Below are positions 37,440 to 50,379 of a DNA stretch of 64,000 nt, in pieces. Positions within the stretch are counted from its first letter, which is position 1, and the number at the start of each line of letters is the position of its first letter. The notes under the pieces are model-generated. The model was not told the DNA's origin and searched no databases. It worked only from the letters and a program-made list of their open reading frames with translations. The DNA comes from Apricaphanius iberus (lineage: Eukaryota; Chordata; Actinopteri; Cyprinodontiformes; Aphaniidae). Made by a program: the position numbers and the translations under genes. The stretch is taken from the NCBI GenBank assembly GCA_028564705.1, contig JAPXFQ010000787.1:1736001-1800000 (forward strand). The letters are read 5' to 3'.

Positions 37440-37493
<54 letters not shown>
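37440..37493 (+). repeat. (AAT)n microsatellite
   Basis: About 18 trinucleotide units. Frames made of poly-Asn, poly-Ile or poly-Tyr are artefacts of it. Confidence 0.95.
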
Positions 37494-37494
<1 letters not shown>

Positions 37495-38599
37495 ATTGTG
37501 GGGTAAAAATATATGTTAATGTGGCTACACCTTCAGTGCAAGTAATATAATCTACCATACATCTAGAATTGTGCATCTCATGCAGCATAATTCGGCAGCT
37601 CTGTTATGTTAGTTGTGATATTCATTTTGCAATTTTTTGTAAAAAAAAAAAAAATGGGGAGCAGTATCACTTTCTTGGATAACTATTCCCTCTGGTTTTG
37701 GAAAGGAGGCTTCATGGATGTAGAGCAGGACAAAAGAGCAGAGAGAGGAGAAAGTTCATCCCATCGGTTTCCATCAGTTGTAATTGCCAAGGATCATATC
37801 TCCGAGTCCACTGCCTCACTGCCTTTCTAAGCATGCACCCATAAAAACCATTTAAAAGAGGAGTGGCAAAGGCAGATGAGGTGGATAGGCAGTGCTTCTC
37901 AAAAACTGACGGTGTCATCCAGAACATGTTATTGTGGAATATCGTCTCTATTGTCCGTTTTTGAACTGTTAGCATGCTATGATTGTCCTACTGCAAAAGT
38001 GTCAGTCAGAAGCTTCTCTAGGTTGAAGAATGACTGCTTCTAGAGAGCTTGCCTCCTAGCAGCATCACCATACACGACGACTCTTTGAAGACACTTGGTT
38101 TATTTGATTTATGACCACATTTAATTTATTTTTAGCATCAATAAAGTAATTTCACATTGAATTGAATGGGTATCCCTGCTTGAGTAAACAAGCAGCCCGT
38201 TTGTGTTTACTTAAGGTGACCCGTCTACCTGAACCATTGGGTATTTTATTGCCAATTTGTGTGTTTGGACAGTAATATTCTGCCGAGGATTTCAAGGAAA
38301 CATCAGAAATAAAACTGATTAAAGACAGCCCAAGTTTGTCTTCAAAGGCCTGGCCACCACATGCGCTTTGGACAAAAGCAGCATCTCCAACAGTCTCTCC
38401 AATTAGAATGTCCCCTGTGACCACAGTGCACAGCACTGGCTCTGTGTGTGTGCTTGTGTGTGTCTTCAGGGGGTTATGGGGGTGGGGTGTTAGTTGGCTC
38501 TAATCTGCTTGATGATGAAGATCCTCTGAGCTCAGGGGGATCTGATGAGGGAGTTTGGGAGGAAGGGTGGGAGGTGGGTGGGTAGGAGGGGGTGGGGGT

Positions 38600-39102
38600 G
38601 TTGCTCTCCCGTCTTACGCCAGTGCAATCACGACCGTCGCTCACCACCGAGCCGGCAACGCTCCCAGACCCTCCTTACATTTTCTCTCTACTACAAACAC
38701 ACACACCTCCTCTCTCTTGGTGCCCACACACACACATTGCCCTGCTCACTCAGTCATTTGCCCCCCCCCCTCCACCTCCCAGCCATTCAGTCGTTCTGCA
38801 TCCGCTCGGACGCACTCCACTTTAGGTACAGCTCCTGTGCATTCTCCAGCTCGTCCTCTCCAGTGCAGTGCGTACAGTCACACGCATCCTGTTATGCTCC
38901 AGCTCGCGCTCAAAGTGAACACACACAGCGGGAGGATGACAGAAAGGCACCAAAGAGGAAAGCAGGGTGAGAAGAGGAATTAAAAAGGAGTGAAAGGAGA
39001 AAGAGGGAGACCGATTTTTTGCGTAAAGGTGGAAGGACAGTTTGATTCAGTGAGCATTTGGATTAAACTGGGTGCTTCTCTGCTTCTAAGTTACCATCAC
39101 AG
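38600..39102 (+). promoter_or_regulatory. Candidate promoter and noncoding first exon
   Basis: This block is unlike the surrounding AT-rich DNA: C/T- and CA-rich stretches (about 38670-38770), then GC-richer text. It ends with 'ttaccatcacag' followed directly by 'gtaagt' (donor GT at 39103-39104), a perfect match to the vertebrate CAG|GTAAGT splice donor. No long open frame with coding character crosses it. The frames at 38545-38983 are low-complexity and unlike protein. A plausible reading is a 5' untranslated exon of a plus-strand gene whose coding exons lie further right, beyond or within the window. No TATA box is obvious and the start site cannot be fixed. Alternatively it may be a chance donor. 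Confidence 0.4.
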
Positions 39103-39861
39103 GTAAGTGGATGTTTACATTGAGCAAATATTTCCACTTCTTTGTATTTCACATCCAGCCTAGATTTCATAATTACAAAAATCTGTTTCATACCTAACAA
39201 CTCCACTCTCGCCTCAAGGGGTTCCGTTTGATGAAGTTATTTCTTTAATTTCCTCTGCCAGACCTTAGTTGAGTGCCTCCCGCAAACCTCTAGCGAAGCG
39301 GGATGAGATGTGTGCCCTTGACAAGGTTGTAATGCGGTTTAACTTGGAGCATCGCTGCCACTTTTTGGCAGCTCTGCGCCTCCCGTGCTCCTCGGTCGGG
39401 GCTCATAGAGCGAGATGAGGTGGGAGAATGCATCAATTAGACACGTGTCAGGATCCGGCGAATGTGCAGGCATCACTTGTAGGTCTGAGTTTCTTTTTTG
39501 GGGGGGGATCATCTGCATATGAAAAGGGCTGTGTGGCTTTTTAACTCCATGCTCAACTGTGATTATCTCCCCGCGCTGTGTCAAAAGGTTTTGGCAAGTT
39601 GTTCAGAGCCGTGCTCATGACGTTGAACTACACAAAAAGGAAGTCCCAGCTCATTCGAACAACGTTAAAATGATCTGATGAATTGTGGGAATTAATACTT
39701 TACTCCAAGTGGATGGCCTTTGACCTGAACGCGTCAGACTCGTCTTTTCTGTTAACACAGTTGGGTGTCTAGCAGAGAAGCGTACATATCTTACATGCCT
39801 GAGAGGATTCCTTTTGTTTGCACAGTCTTTCACAGCAATATTTCAAGACCCAAATGTTGTT

Positions 39862-41215
39862 CTTATGCCTTGGCGGACTTGAAGGAATCCGGCTAGGGTT
39901 AGGGGTGGAAACAACAGCATCACAGATGTAACTTCTAATCCCTCATGCAGTAACAGCTGTTAATTTGGATGAACAACATTGCAAAGACAAACAGGTAAAG
40001 TGAGTTGATTTTACTTGAGCAGTTTTCCTTTGTTTGCTTACAGTCTTTCAGAATACTTTCCATTGATGAAGCAGTTGTCAATTTCTCTAAAGTTAGGAGA
40101 TGTATTGATCCTGCAAACCCATTAACTTAGAAATATAGTAGATGTGCAAAGCTAGATAATACTGCAAAAGGGCAACGATTCCTATGGTGTGGCAAGAGAG
40201 AACATTGTGAAAGAAAGTGGCTAGGGTTAAGGGTATGTTGGGGGACAACACGATCGCAGCGTAATCTTTCCTGTCAATTCAGAATAGCAACATTGGAAAT
40301 ACATCAATTCAAAAATGAAGAGATCTGTTGATTCTGTGACCCAATGAAATGTATAATTATATTAAATATGGATCTTGTAAAAAAAATGGCTGTCACTTGA
40401 ACAGGGGTTACTTAACCCACTTTTTCGGATGTTTTTAGGCTATGTGCATGCCAGATTTTGCCAAAGAACTTCCTTGGTGTTTGGACTGGTGTTGTCATGA
40501 TACTAAAATTTCTAACTTAATTTGATGCTAAAAAAAAGAAAGAAAAAAAAAAACTCTTGATTTTGATGCTAATGTGATTTAAATGCACAAATTAAATAGC
40601 TAGATACAATGAATACCATTCATTTTATTTAGCTACCTTAATTTATAGATCAAAAATGTTATATACTCCCACCTAAACAATTCTGCTAAAATATTTCAAG
40701 TATCAGCATTGTTGTACAAAGTACACGACAAAGAAACTAGTGAAAGAAAAGAACTCCAAAATATAGATACAATGGGAACAGAATATCTAATTTAGATACC
40801 AGTTTATATATTATAGTTATATATATTATATATTATAGTTTATTGGGGCAATACTGCTAAACGGTAACAGCTCCTATGATGTGGCAAGAGAGACCAGGGT
40901 GACACTTTGCTCTGCGTGGAAACAACAGGTTTACAGATTCAACGTTTCCACTAGTGCAGCTGTCAAGTTCCAAGAGAGACATTAGAAATACTTTGAGACT
41001 TTTTTATTGATTCTGCAAAACCATTGCAAGCTGTAATCACATTAGATATGAATCTCCTCTTGCTAACAAGCAGTAGCAGCAACATAGGCTGGCATGAACC
41101 TAATCCCCTTTTTGGGACTTTTTATGCCATATGCATGGCTGATTTTGCATCAGGGATAATGAAGATCAGTTCCTTCATTTTTTCGGCATTTGCAATGTTT
41201 TTCTAGTGTACAGAG
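39862..41215 (+). repeat. Three diverged local repeats
   Basis: Copy A at about 39862-40180, B at 40159-40495 and C at 40852-41215. Shared blocks are 'cctatggtgtggcaagagag' (B) against 'cctatgatgtggcaagagag' (C), and 'ggctagggttagggg' (A) against 'ggctagggttaaggg' (B). A also shares 'gtggaaacaacag' with C. Later come 'ttgattctg' with 'aaatatggatc' (B) against 'attagatatgaatc' (C), and in B and C 'catgccagattttgc' against 'catggctgattttgc'. No transposon signature. Confidence 0.55.
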
Positions 41216-42654
41216 GTGCCATATGCGACTTTTCAGCGAATCCCATCCTCACTTACAGATTAGATGAAAAATAAGCCTTTACCCTCCACTGCTTCAGGCA
41301 GATCTAATACACCCTCGCTCAAGTGTCTCAGGCGCTGAGTTCTCTTATCAACATTCAGCTGAAAACACCTGCTTTGGAATAATCAAATTATACTCCAAGG
41401 AGTCCGTGTCTTGGGGAAAAGGAGAAGCTGGACCCTTTGAGTACACAGAGGCTACTGTGCAGAAAATGAGCATTCAAGGCATGCAGCCACCGTCCAATCG
41501 GGTATTATAACTGCATTAGAGGGGGGATAAGTCAAGACACATGCAATATACTTGCAGTTATTAAGGCACGCCAACACTAGTAACAGACTCAGGTGCACAT
41601 GAAGGCAATAATTTCACCGACTTGATGATTGGAACATGATATTCTCTTGAGATATCCTTTTTTTTTCCATGCATGAATAATTACATCCTGTATTCTTCCA
41701 CTTCTCCTCTGTGGTCGCACATGCTCGGCGCTGCCCTTGATAGATGCCGGTGCAGCTAAAGGACAGGATACAGCATCCCATCACAATGTCCAACACTGAA
41801 CAGCATTACATCAGATTATCTTGTCACAAGCTGCACCACTGCCTTTGTATTTGCACAGATTTAATCAAATCCCAATTGTTTTGCAGACGAAAAATGATTT
41901 GTTGAGTTAACTGACATTTAATTATAATTGATAAGCTCCCTGCTGATTTCTAGCTGTTTGTTTTAGGGTGTGTAACTACTGCGCGCCTCCAAAGTGTAAT
42001 ATCTCATTCCATGCCATCATCGGTTGACTGTTATACATCAGCTGCGGTATGCCTAAGCAAATGAAAAGTCAACTCTGCACTGTGTCCATGTAAATTTAAT
42101 GGCTAGACTAAGTGCTCTGTGGTAAATTACAGCATACGTCTAGCAAACTGTCATCACGTCTTCGGATCTGCTGCTCCATTTGATTAGAGTGTGCTGTTAT
42201 TTATAGATATTCTGCAGCCCTGACCATAAAGCAGAACTACAGTGATCAGTCATACGGATGTGCCACCTATCGCTGCATTTCTAAGTCCGTGTCCATCAGG
42301 AGCCTTAGGGCTCAAATGGAATCAATACTTGAGGTTATTTGAGTCTCCAGACTCTCTTTACCTTGGGCTCTGCAATCTCCACCCCCCCCCAAACTCAATG
42401 GACTCATTTTGACATCATTCTGCTCTAAATGAGGTGTGTCCGAGTGTGTGTGCGCGCACCAAAGTGCATCTGTCGGTGCGCATTACTGTAGCGCCAAAAG
42501 ATGTAATAAGCTGTCAGAAACTTGCTTCCACACTTTCAAGCATCTGAATGCTAATCAGACAGTGATTTGCTTGTTCTGTCTGCGTGCTCACAGCCAATAT
42601 CAGATGGAACTATTGCATTGTGCCTGTGTAAACGGGCTTGGTTTCAAGCAGCAA

Positions 42655-42666
42655 CCCCCCCCCCCC
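42655..42666 (+). repeat. Poly(C) run
   Basis: Twelve consecutive C residues. Confidence 0.85.
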
Positions 42667-44099
42667 TGTGTGTGAGCCACACTCTGCCGAAGACCCCTGC
42701 AGACCCCAAAGACCAGACGCTCCCTGCCTCTCCAGACAATCATCAGCAACAGTCCTAAACATCTCAAATTAAAGTCTTGCAGTGATGGATGACTCTCAAT
42801 CTCCTGGAGATATTGCACACGCTTTTCTTGTCTGAATGATGGGCAACTCCTCTCCACTCCACTTAGCCATCATTTATATGGATTTGTCTCTGTTCGTCTG
42901 TCTCGGTTTTATTCCCCGCTTCTCCATTTCTTCCTCTGTGTGGTAGAAAAACCCCCCTACAGAGGTAAAAGCTCACAGTTTGCGTCGGCCTCTTATTCCG
43001 AGGCTTTCTTTCCGTAGAACAATTGAATGGAACTCTCCCTGTGGTGTTTGCATGTTATCGGCACCGGGCGGCAAAAATAGAAGTAGGAAGGATGCGGTTA
43101 CCTGATGATACCATTTCATATCGAGGACACAACTGTTTTGCCGTAAGAAAAAGACAAAACTGCGAGCTCGGTACGGTGTAAGATAAAAGGTGAAGCGGCT
43201 CCACTGAGACACAAACTGCACACTGTCTGAACACTGATTATTACTCACACATGAGCACTGCTGGATTTTTTTTATCTCAGAATGTCCACAGTCGGAGGGC
43301 TTGAGAAAAACAACATTATTAATCAGCCTTCTCAGATTTTTCTTTGTTACAATCCCACTTAAAATCGTTGCAGTTCACAACCTGTGAATATTTCAAGGAA
43401 AACACCAAGGAGAGGTCAGTTTATAATCTCCTCTTTTCCTCTATCAGAAGAAGAATGCTTTATAAAACACTCCAAGGCAAGTCTGAAAATACCTCACTGA
43501 CCCTGAGACCTCTGTGTTCTCGGGCAGGTTTCTACAGTCCCTTTGAGAGATTTACCTACAAACTGAGTATGTGAAAAGTTTTGTACGTACACCTTTACCT
43601 ACTTCTACACTTGGATGTTTGTTCAAAGTTACACGAGTGTTTGGAATAGTCAATTGTGGTGAGTTATCAATCCTGCAACAACATTTTCCATACAACACTC
43701 TTAAGATGGGAAAGATGGGCAAAAAAACCCCTCCAATAACAAGATAGAACTGATGATGTTGCCATCCTTGTAAGACACTTGAAACTGTGATTTAAACAAG
43801 AAAGGCATCAACAATGAATTTTTTATTCATTATTGTCTAAAATAGGGTTTTAAAAGTGGTTGAGCAAGACGATTACACTAAAAAATGTCTATTCTCCAAC
43901 ATAGATTTTCTGGAATATAAAAAGAGTAACTCTTCTTGACATTAAAATGTATTTTCTCTAACACAGTTTGGAAGTAGTGTTTCATAGTACACTTCAACAT
44001 AATTCACATGACATTAAAAGTTGAAAGCAATGCATCTTCGCTGCTGTTGTAGTCTGATGTAGGAAGGCACAAATATCAGTTTCCATTCCTCAAGAGCCG

Positions 44100-44285
44100 T
44101 CGTCCAGCAAAAATTAAATTGGTCTCTGGTTCTAAATACCTCAATGTAATCGGTGAAATTCCTCTTCATCATTCAGTTACGTTCTAACAAACTCCGAATA
44201 ATCACCTAATTGTCTGATTCACGTGTGTTGAAGTAGCAGCACATCGGAAAGTTTTAAGACTTGAGGACATGAGTTTGACATTCCG
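44100..44285 (-). repeat. Dispersed teleost repeat, reversed (family Y)
   Basis: 'cacctaattgtctgattcac' with 'gtgttgaagtagcagcacat' and 'cggaaagtttt' is the reverse of the family Y order ('tttcagatgtg', 'cttcaacacacc', 'aatca'). Non-coding. Confidence 0.45.
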
Positions 44286-44384
44286 TCGGCAAAGAATGAC
44301 GACGGCCCTGAGGCAAAGATCTCACATCAGTCCTCTACCATAGGATTATTTTAGTAAGGTATTTGATCATATATATAGAGGCAG

Positions 44385-44716
44385 GTTTTGCTGGAGGTTT
44401 CTTCCCGTTACAGGGAAGGTCTACTTTTTGCTGTCCCAACATTCATAATCGGTTTGCCGCAAAGAGATTGTCCACCCTCACTACATGCTCGTCCAGGAGG
44501 AATAAATGCTGCAAACCACTGACTTGATGCCATCTGGTTTCTTATATAGAAAACTTTTTCAAATCAATTTGAATAATAAAATGAACGTCACTGCATTGCT
44601 TGATGACTAGGATTAATTGGTATAGATGTACTTGTGTTTAAATCTGTATTGTTTGATTAAATTTTTGCCAAAGTGCCGTGAGATGAGATATATTGTGACT
44701 CTAAAATAAAGTTTAA
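44385..44716 (+). mobile_element. LINE 3' end (L2/Rex1-like), plus strand
   Basis: Carries 'ctggaggtttcttcccgtta', 'gattgtccaccctcactaca' and 'aagtgccgtgagatgagata', then 'actctaaaataaag'. These are the ordered blocks of the 3' region of fish L2-type LINEs. Adjacent on the right to the palindrome. Confidence 0.65.
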
Positions 44717-44750
44717 AGGGAAATTTCTTCTTTTTTTTTTTTTTTTACCT

Positions 44751-45251
44751 GGACCTTATTTTTAGCAAATTTTAGGTTTTCTTACTCAACCTGAGAAATT
44801 TGGAGCCAATCTGAGCTGTTCAGCAGTATTGATATTCACGTCCTCCATCAACGGACATCCGTAGAGCCGGAGTGCTCGGGGAAGGACAAATTCTGCTTGT
44901 GATGCGGTTTAATATGCCCAAAATGCAGTAATTTTACCATGTTTATATTTTACTTGGATTTACAAGTGCCTCGGAAGTGCTTCTTGATTCAGTCAGAATT
45001 GGCCCAGAAAATAATCCAGAAGCACTTTCGAGGCACTCGTAAATCCAAGGGGAATACAAACATGGTAAAATGACTGCGTTTTGGACAGATTAAACCGTAT
45101 TACAAAAGGTTTTTGTCCTGCCCCGAGCACTCCCGTTCTACGGATGTCCGCTGATTGAGGACGTGAATATAAATACCGCTGAACAGCTCAGATTGGCTTT
45201 AAAATTCTCAGAGTGAGTAAGAAAACAGAATTAGCCAAAAAAAGGGTCCAT
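44751..45251. repeat. Large imperfect palindrome (foldback element)
   Basis: Two arms of about 233 bp (44751-44984 and 45019-45251) are inverted copies separated by about 34 bp. Examples: 'ctgagctgttcagc' in the left arm pairs with 'gctgaacagctcag' on the right; 'acggacatccgtaga' with 'tctacggatgtccgc'; 'gagtgctcgggg' with 'ccccgagcactc'; 'tttacaagtgcctcgg' with 'cgaggcactcgtaaa'. T-rich and A-rich runs flank the arms symmetrically. No frame is coded. It is most likely a palindromic MITE or foldback transposon; a cruciform-forming locus. Confidence 0.85.
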
Positions 45252-45989
45252 GTTGGAAAAAAAAAATCCCCTATAATTAAGCAAATCCCTTTATATTTTC
45301 TTGATCCAAATGACTCCAACAATTTGGCTACATTGTGCATTTCCCTAACATTTTGCAAGTTAGAATTCCAGAAAAAAAATCTGTAAGCGTTTTTACTTTT
45401 ACTCCCATGTTTGCGGCCTTAGAATACTTTCAACTTTACACCAAGGGAGTAAATACTTTTACATCTCTAATTAAAGCAATAGAAGGTATAGATCAACACC
45501 CATTGGTTGATGCAACCCAAAAACAATCCAGATAATGCTACCTCTTACTTCCAACTACTTCTCAAAAAGATTTAGGAAACTCCAAACTCCTCTGTTCCTG
45601 TGTAAAATATCTAGGTACACCTCCAGAGCAGGAGTAGTTTTGAAAATGCATTTCAGCCTTGGTTTCAAATAGATTCCCTAAAGCCATGCATGCAGTTCAT
45701 ATGTCGAGTCTCTTCCATTGAAGACTTTTTCATTAATGGCAATACACAATTATAAATATGTGTATAAACACCATCCTTTGTATTTGTGATGGATTGTCTG
45801 ATCTGACACTGATGCTCTCACTCCTTGGGACTCATCAGAACAATAAACAGCCATCTCTGGCTGGACTCGACTCCATAACCTTAAACACAACCCCGCTGGC
45901 CCCCTATTGGCAACTTGGGAAAGATTTCCTGTCACACAGGTGAATGACTATTAGTTTAGTGACCCTAGAGGTAAAGTGGGATTGTAATG

Positions 45990-46480
45990 ATTTCTAGAGA
46001 GGTTGCCGAGGGGCCTTTCATTACTGGAGCTGAGCAGTTCTGCAGGAAAGTTTAAGGCAAAAACAAATATGGAATGCTCCTAGTTTGGTGAACTGATTAA
46101 ATTTTGCAGATGACTCCAAGGCCATTAGTGAGTCCTTTTTTTTGTAGTATAGCCTTGCTCGCTCAATACATTTTTCATTCGAGCCTGCCTCGTCAGAACC
46201 TTAATAAGTTTGTGTGGCAGTATTCCATCAGTTAATCCTTCAGTAATGATCAGAGCTGGCATCCTATTCATGGAGCTTGATATTAAAGCTCCAGTTGATG
46301 ACCTTTATTATCAGGTAATCTGACATGAAATCTATTCTTCCAAAGAGAATACTCATTTATGCTGGTATCATGTCAAAGCAACATGTTTTATGTGGTTTAA
46401 ATTCGACTCACAGACAAGACATTCTATATTTTCTCTTATCTTAATGATATATTTACATGTTTAGCTGAGTGGATTTGGGA
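45990..46480. other. Non-repetitive block, possible conserved noncoding element
   Basis: No transposon, exon or RNA features. Mixed-composition text such as 'gcatcctattcatggagctt' and 'gacctttattatcagg'. Function unsupported by sequence alone. Confidence 0.2.
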
Positions 46481-47739
46481 TTTGTAATCCTGAACCCCTA
46501 TTTAACACTGCAGATTATTTAGTAACATTGAGTTTAACATAAGGCTATATGGCCTCAATTTATTGTCTCTAACAATATTCTGAGATCTAAACCATCCCAA
46601 GAAAATAATGCTATGTGCTTTTGAAAACCTATATCAGCACCAATGGGAGTCTATAGAACTCATCTGCAAGTATTTTAGTTTTTTTTCTTTCTGAAATATT
46701 AATCGCATCCATCAGAGACTGTAATTTAAATAACAAAAAGATGTGCTTAAATTAGAATTCCCTCATGCAACACTCAGTACCACAACTCTTGCTTGTTCCC
46801 TATTCTTTGCCTGCTCCACCTCCATCAAATTAGCAACTTTTAATGCAAGGATGTTTTAAGAATTATTTCTACTCTTTTCCATAATCCTGTCAAAGTATAT
46901 TACACATCCCTGTATTATCAGCCTTAGATACATCTGGAAATAGCAGATCAGGACTGATTGATGTAAAGGAGAACATATGCTAAATAGCTGAAGCTTAAAA
47001 CCCAGAGAGCATAAGAAATGTGTATGAGCAGTCCTGCATACGATATGTAATATTTGACGTGTAATCTCAAGTCTATGTGCACAAGTATATGCAACAGCAG
47101 GCTGATCCTGCTGTATCTCATTGTGTTAATATCATGGCAGATTATAAGGCTTCTGTTTTACTTACAGGAATTAGATGTTTGAGCAGCAGTGGCTAGCTGT
47201 TACTGGAACGTAATGCAGAACTCAGCTTGACATAAAATATTCGTCTCTTCTTTATACAGTCATTATGCTATGAGTATATATTAAAGCTCAACTGCAAGTA
47301 ATGTTACCCACTGTTTATATAATGGAGGTTCCACTTTGTGCAAATCCGGAGCAGCAAATGGCTTATAATGCTACAGCTGTCACAGAGAGGATAAAAGTTC
47401 TGACTTTTGAGAGAGTGAAACAATCAGAACTCCACGACCTGGAAATTTGAGATGTCAAATAGGGAAGTCTGAGGTTTCTCATAAACCAAAACTCGGCAAA
47501 TCTAGGTCTGGACGATATGGACAAAAAAAAGTTATATCTCAATATTTTTCAGCGGAAATAAAAAAGACAAAAAAGAAATTCAGAATTTAAGCTTCGAGTC
47601 TCAAATGTCATACAGAAACTTTTATTAAAATACAGCTGTAGCTGTACACTAGGAATTATTTTTAAAAAGTAATTCAGAAATGTATGTAAATCTATGTATT
47701 TTTGGAGTCTATTCTCTGAGCTACATGGAGCCAGTGTAA

Positions 47740-47975
47740 GCACTTTTAGAACTCGGGTGATGTATTCTACTTTCCTAGTTCTGGTGAGGAAGCCAGCAGC
47801 AGCGTTCTGCATCAGCTACAGCTGTCTGACTTTTTAGGCAGACCTGTGAGGACGCTGTTGCAGTAATCAGGCTGACTAATGAAAAATGCATGGATGAGTT
47901 TCTCTAGATCTTGTTTGGAAATTTGTCTTTTAATCCTGGAAAAGGTCTTCAGGTGATAGAATTCTGACATTGTGA
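47740..47975 (-). mobile_element. LINE reverse-transcriptase fragment
   Basis: Minus-strand coding relic of an L2/Rex1-type reverse transcriptase C-terminal region: H-L-K-T-F-S-R-I-K then K-Q-D-L-E-K-L-I-H-A-F-F-I-S-Q-P-D-Y-C-N. After a frame change, M-Q-N-A-A-A-G-F-L-T-R-T-R-K follows. The motifs match the thumb region of this LINE group. Truncated on both sides and frameshifted. Confidence 0.65.
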
Positions 47976-49507
47976 TTTTAGGGCCTTAGTCGGATTTTAT
48001 TACAACTGTTCCTCTGATATGGGCTGAAGATAGCTTGTAACGAGTTTTTGTATATTGGATTGTTATTACAGGATTTCCAATCAATAGGTGCTCAAAAAAA
48101 TGACATAACTGATGAATAAAGGTATTTTTAAAAGTTAAAAAGCCAATTTTATTCATCGAAGAGCAACAAAATCTGAATCTTTGCATTTTTGTTTTTATCC
48201 TGCAAGTCCAGCAGAAAGCTTTAGATGAAAAAAATACATACATAGAAAAACTCTGAAGTGTGGTCTTGGATGAGAGGATAAGGACAAAGAAACACTTTGC
48301 AGATAAGCATGGATGAATAAAGAGCAGACAAATGTCTTTGTGGAAAATGTCAGCGAGGAGATAGCGAGACATTGTTGTCTGTTTCTTAGTTTGCAGCTCT
48401 CAAGAGGGCCGGGTGAACATCAAATTGCCCATTCACCTCCAACGCACCTAAATCACAGTGACTCTTAAGGACATCTTTTTTGTGTACGGGGCTTTTTGAC
48501 TTAATGGCCTACCATTTCAAGCCAGCTCTGCCTTACACAAACCATGAACCTGGGAGCTGATAAAACTCTGCACTTTTTCCATTATATAGAATAAGAAATC
48601 ATCCTGACAGAGCCTAGATCTTGCCCTGTAGAAGAGGCTTCTTATGAACGAGACTTCCTCAAGGTCAGCTTGATCAGGCTTTCTTCAGTGCGCTACAGCC
48701 ATGATAAATAGGGATGGAATGCACAAGTGAGAGGACGTGAGCATAAGCAATGAAGGTTCTCATGGTTAATGTCATGTGTTTACCTGTAAACGGAAACCAC
48801 AGAGAGATGAACGCCTCCCAGTTTTGACCTAAATTGGAAACAGCAAGTCTTTATTTAACTCTTGTCATGAAATACAGAACAAGATTAAATTCACTCAGGA
48901 TAAATAAAAAAAAAATGAATAAAGTCAGTTGTTAAGATAAATAATGAATGCTTAGTTTTCCTTTGTATACAGTTTACATGTTATACTATAAAAATCACTG
49001 TCAGCTAGCTATGGAATGCCTTTTGTAGTAAGTAACAATTCGCTCCTAAAACAGTTAACAGGAAATTTAAAAACGTAAGATTTTCTGTCAAGTACATGCT
49101 TTTATTGCATAGACCTATGAGTAGAGGGCCATTAAGTTGCAAACTAAGAGTGCTGGAGCTACTTCAAAGTGCCAGTGGATCAGGAGAGGGGAGCTGCGGG
49201 TGGTGTTGGTTGCTACCTGGTTACAAAGTCAAGGCTTTTCAACTCCTGCTACCTTGTCTGGGTTAGAGTGTCTCATGTTGGATGGCCCCAGGAAACATTG
49301 CGAATGATCTCTCCACAGGCATTGAGATTATAGATATATATCAAACAAGCCTAACAAGAAGATGTTCCTGTGATGGAGGATAGGCATATTGCTTTGATTT
49401 GCTGCAAGTTGCACAGCAAAATAGAAGACAACAATACTAAAACAGATTCTAGATCTTATTTTGGGATACACACCGCTTTAGGAAAGTATTCAACCCCTGT
49501 AACTTTC

Positions 49508-49885
49508 ACACATTTAGTCTCTGCCCTAATCAATGTTTTCAGTGCCATCCTCATAAACACAGACTAATAGATCCACAGTGATGGCTCTGTTGGACCTCAG
49601 TGTTTCGTTTGAAGCTGTTGATCATTAACTACCACTAGAATGACTGAAGAGCTGGGTGTGACTCTGACACAGCAATTGGCTAGTTTGATTCTCATCTGAA
49701 GAACAGGGATTTCTTCGTTTCAATAGGATATAGGAAACTGTTCATTAAAATGGACAGAAATCACATGTGGGGTGCCCCAAGGCTCCATCCTGGTGCCCCT
49801 TCTATTTTCTACACGCTCCCGCTAGTCCAGATTCTAACAAGCCTGCTATTAAAAAAAAAAGTCAAATTGCCTTGCCTTGGTTTAA
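49508..49885 (+). mobile_element. LINE reverse-transcriptase fragment (plus strand)
   Basis: Nested near the left end of the Tc1-like element. Readable motifs: A-L-L-D-L-S-V-S-F (motif A region) at about 49585, then, after stops and a frameshift, I-T-C-G-V-P-Q-G-S-I-L (motif B, about 49764-49800). Sequence then jumps to a LINE tail 'caaattgccttgccttgg' with no intervening C-terminal region. An internally deleted, dead L2/Rex1-type insertion. Confidence 0.7.
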
Positions 49886-50379
49886 ATTGACAAAATTCAA
49901 GCTATTATGATTTGCTGTAACATGTGAAAACAAGGAAGGAGGCAAAGTCTAAAAAATATCTGATAGGTTTTCAAGTCTTGCCACAGATGTATTCTGACTG
50001 GGTCAATCTAAGGCATATATATGCTTTGATCCAAATCACTCCATAGTAGCTCTGGCTTTTATCTTCAGGGATTTTCTGCTTGAACGTGGACCTTCCCTCC
50101 AGTCCGAAGTTTTATTGCAGCCTTTATCTTTACCCCAAATACACCATTCCCATTATGAACACTGTGGTGGCAGCGTCATGCTTTAGGGACAGCTTGTCTT
50201 GATGAGCCAAAAGGGCGCTGGCCAGCGTTAATGAAAAAATGGACAACCCTGGGATGAGGACCGATGAACAGCATCACCACAGCATGATGCGGTCACCACC
50301 ATGTTTTGAAGTGAAGATGGTTAGTTCAGGGTGATGTATGGTGTTCGTTTTCCCACCACACGCTGCATTGTGCATGGCT

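Noticed and set aside
37251..37588. ORFs with poly-Tyr, poly-Asn or poly-Ile
   Set aside because: They read the (AAT)n microsatellite.
38545..38983. Two overlapping plus-strand ORFs of 141-142 codons
   Set aside because: Low-complexity Gly/Arg then Ser/Pro/His/Thr runs in shifted frames; more like untranslated CT/CA-rich sequence than protein.
47986..48372. 128-codon minus-strand ORF
   Set aside because: No domain or start context; Phe/Ser/Cys/Ile/Lys-rich composition typical of AT-rich noncoding DNA.
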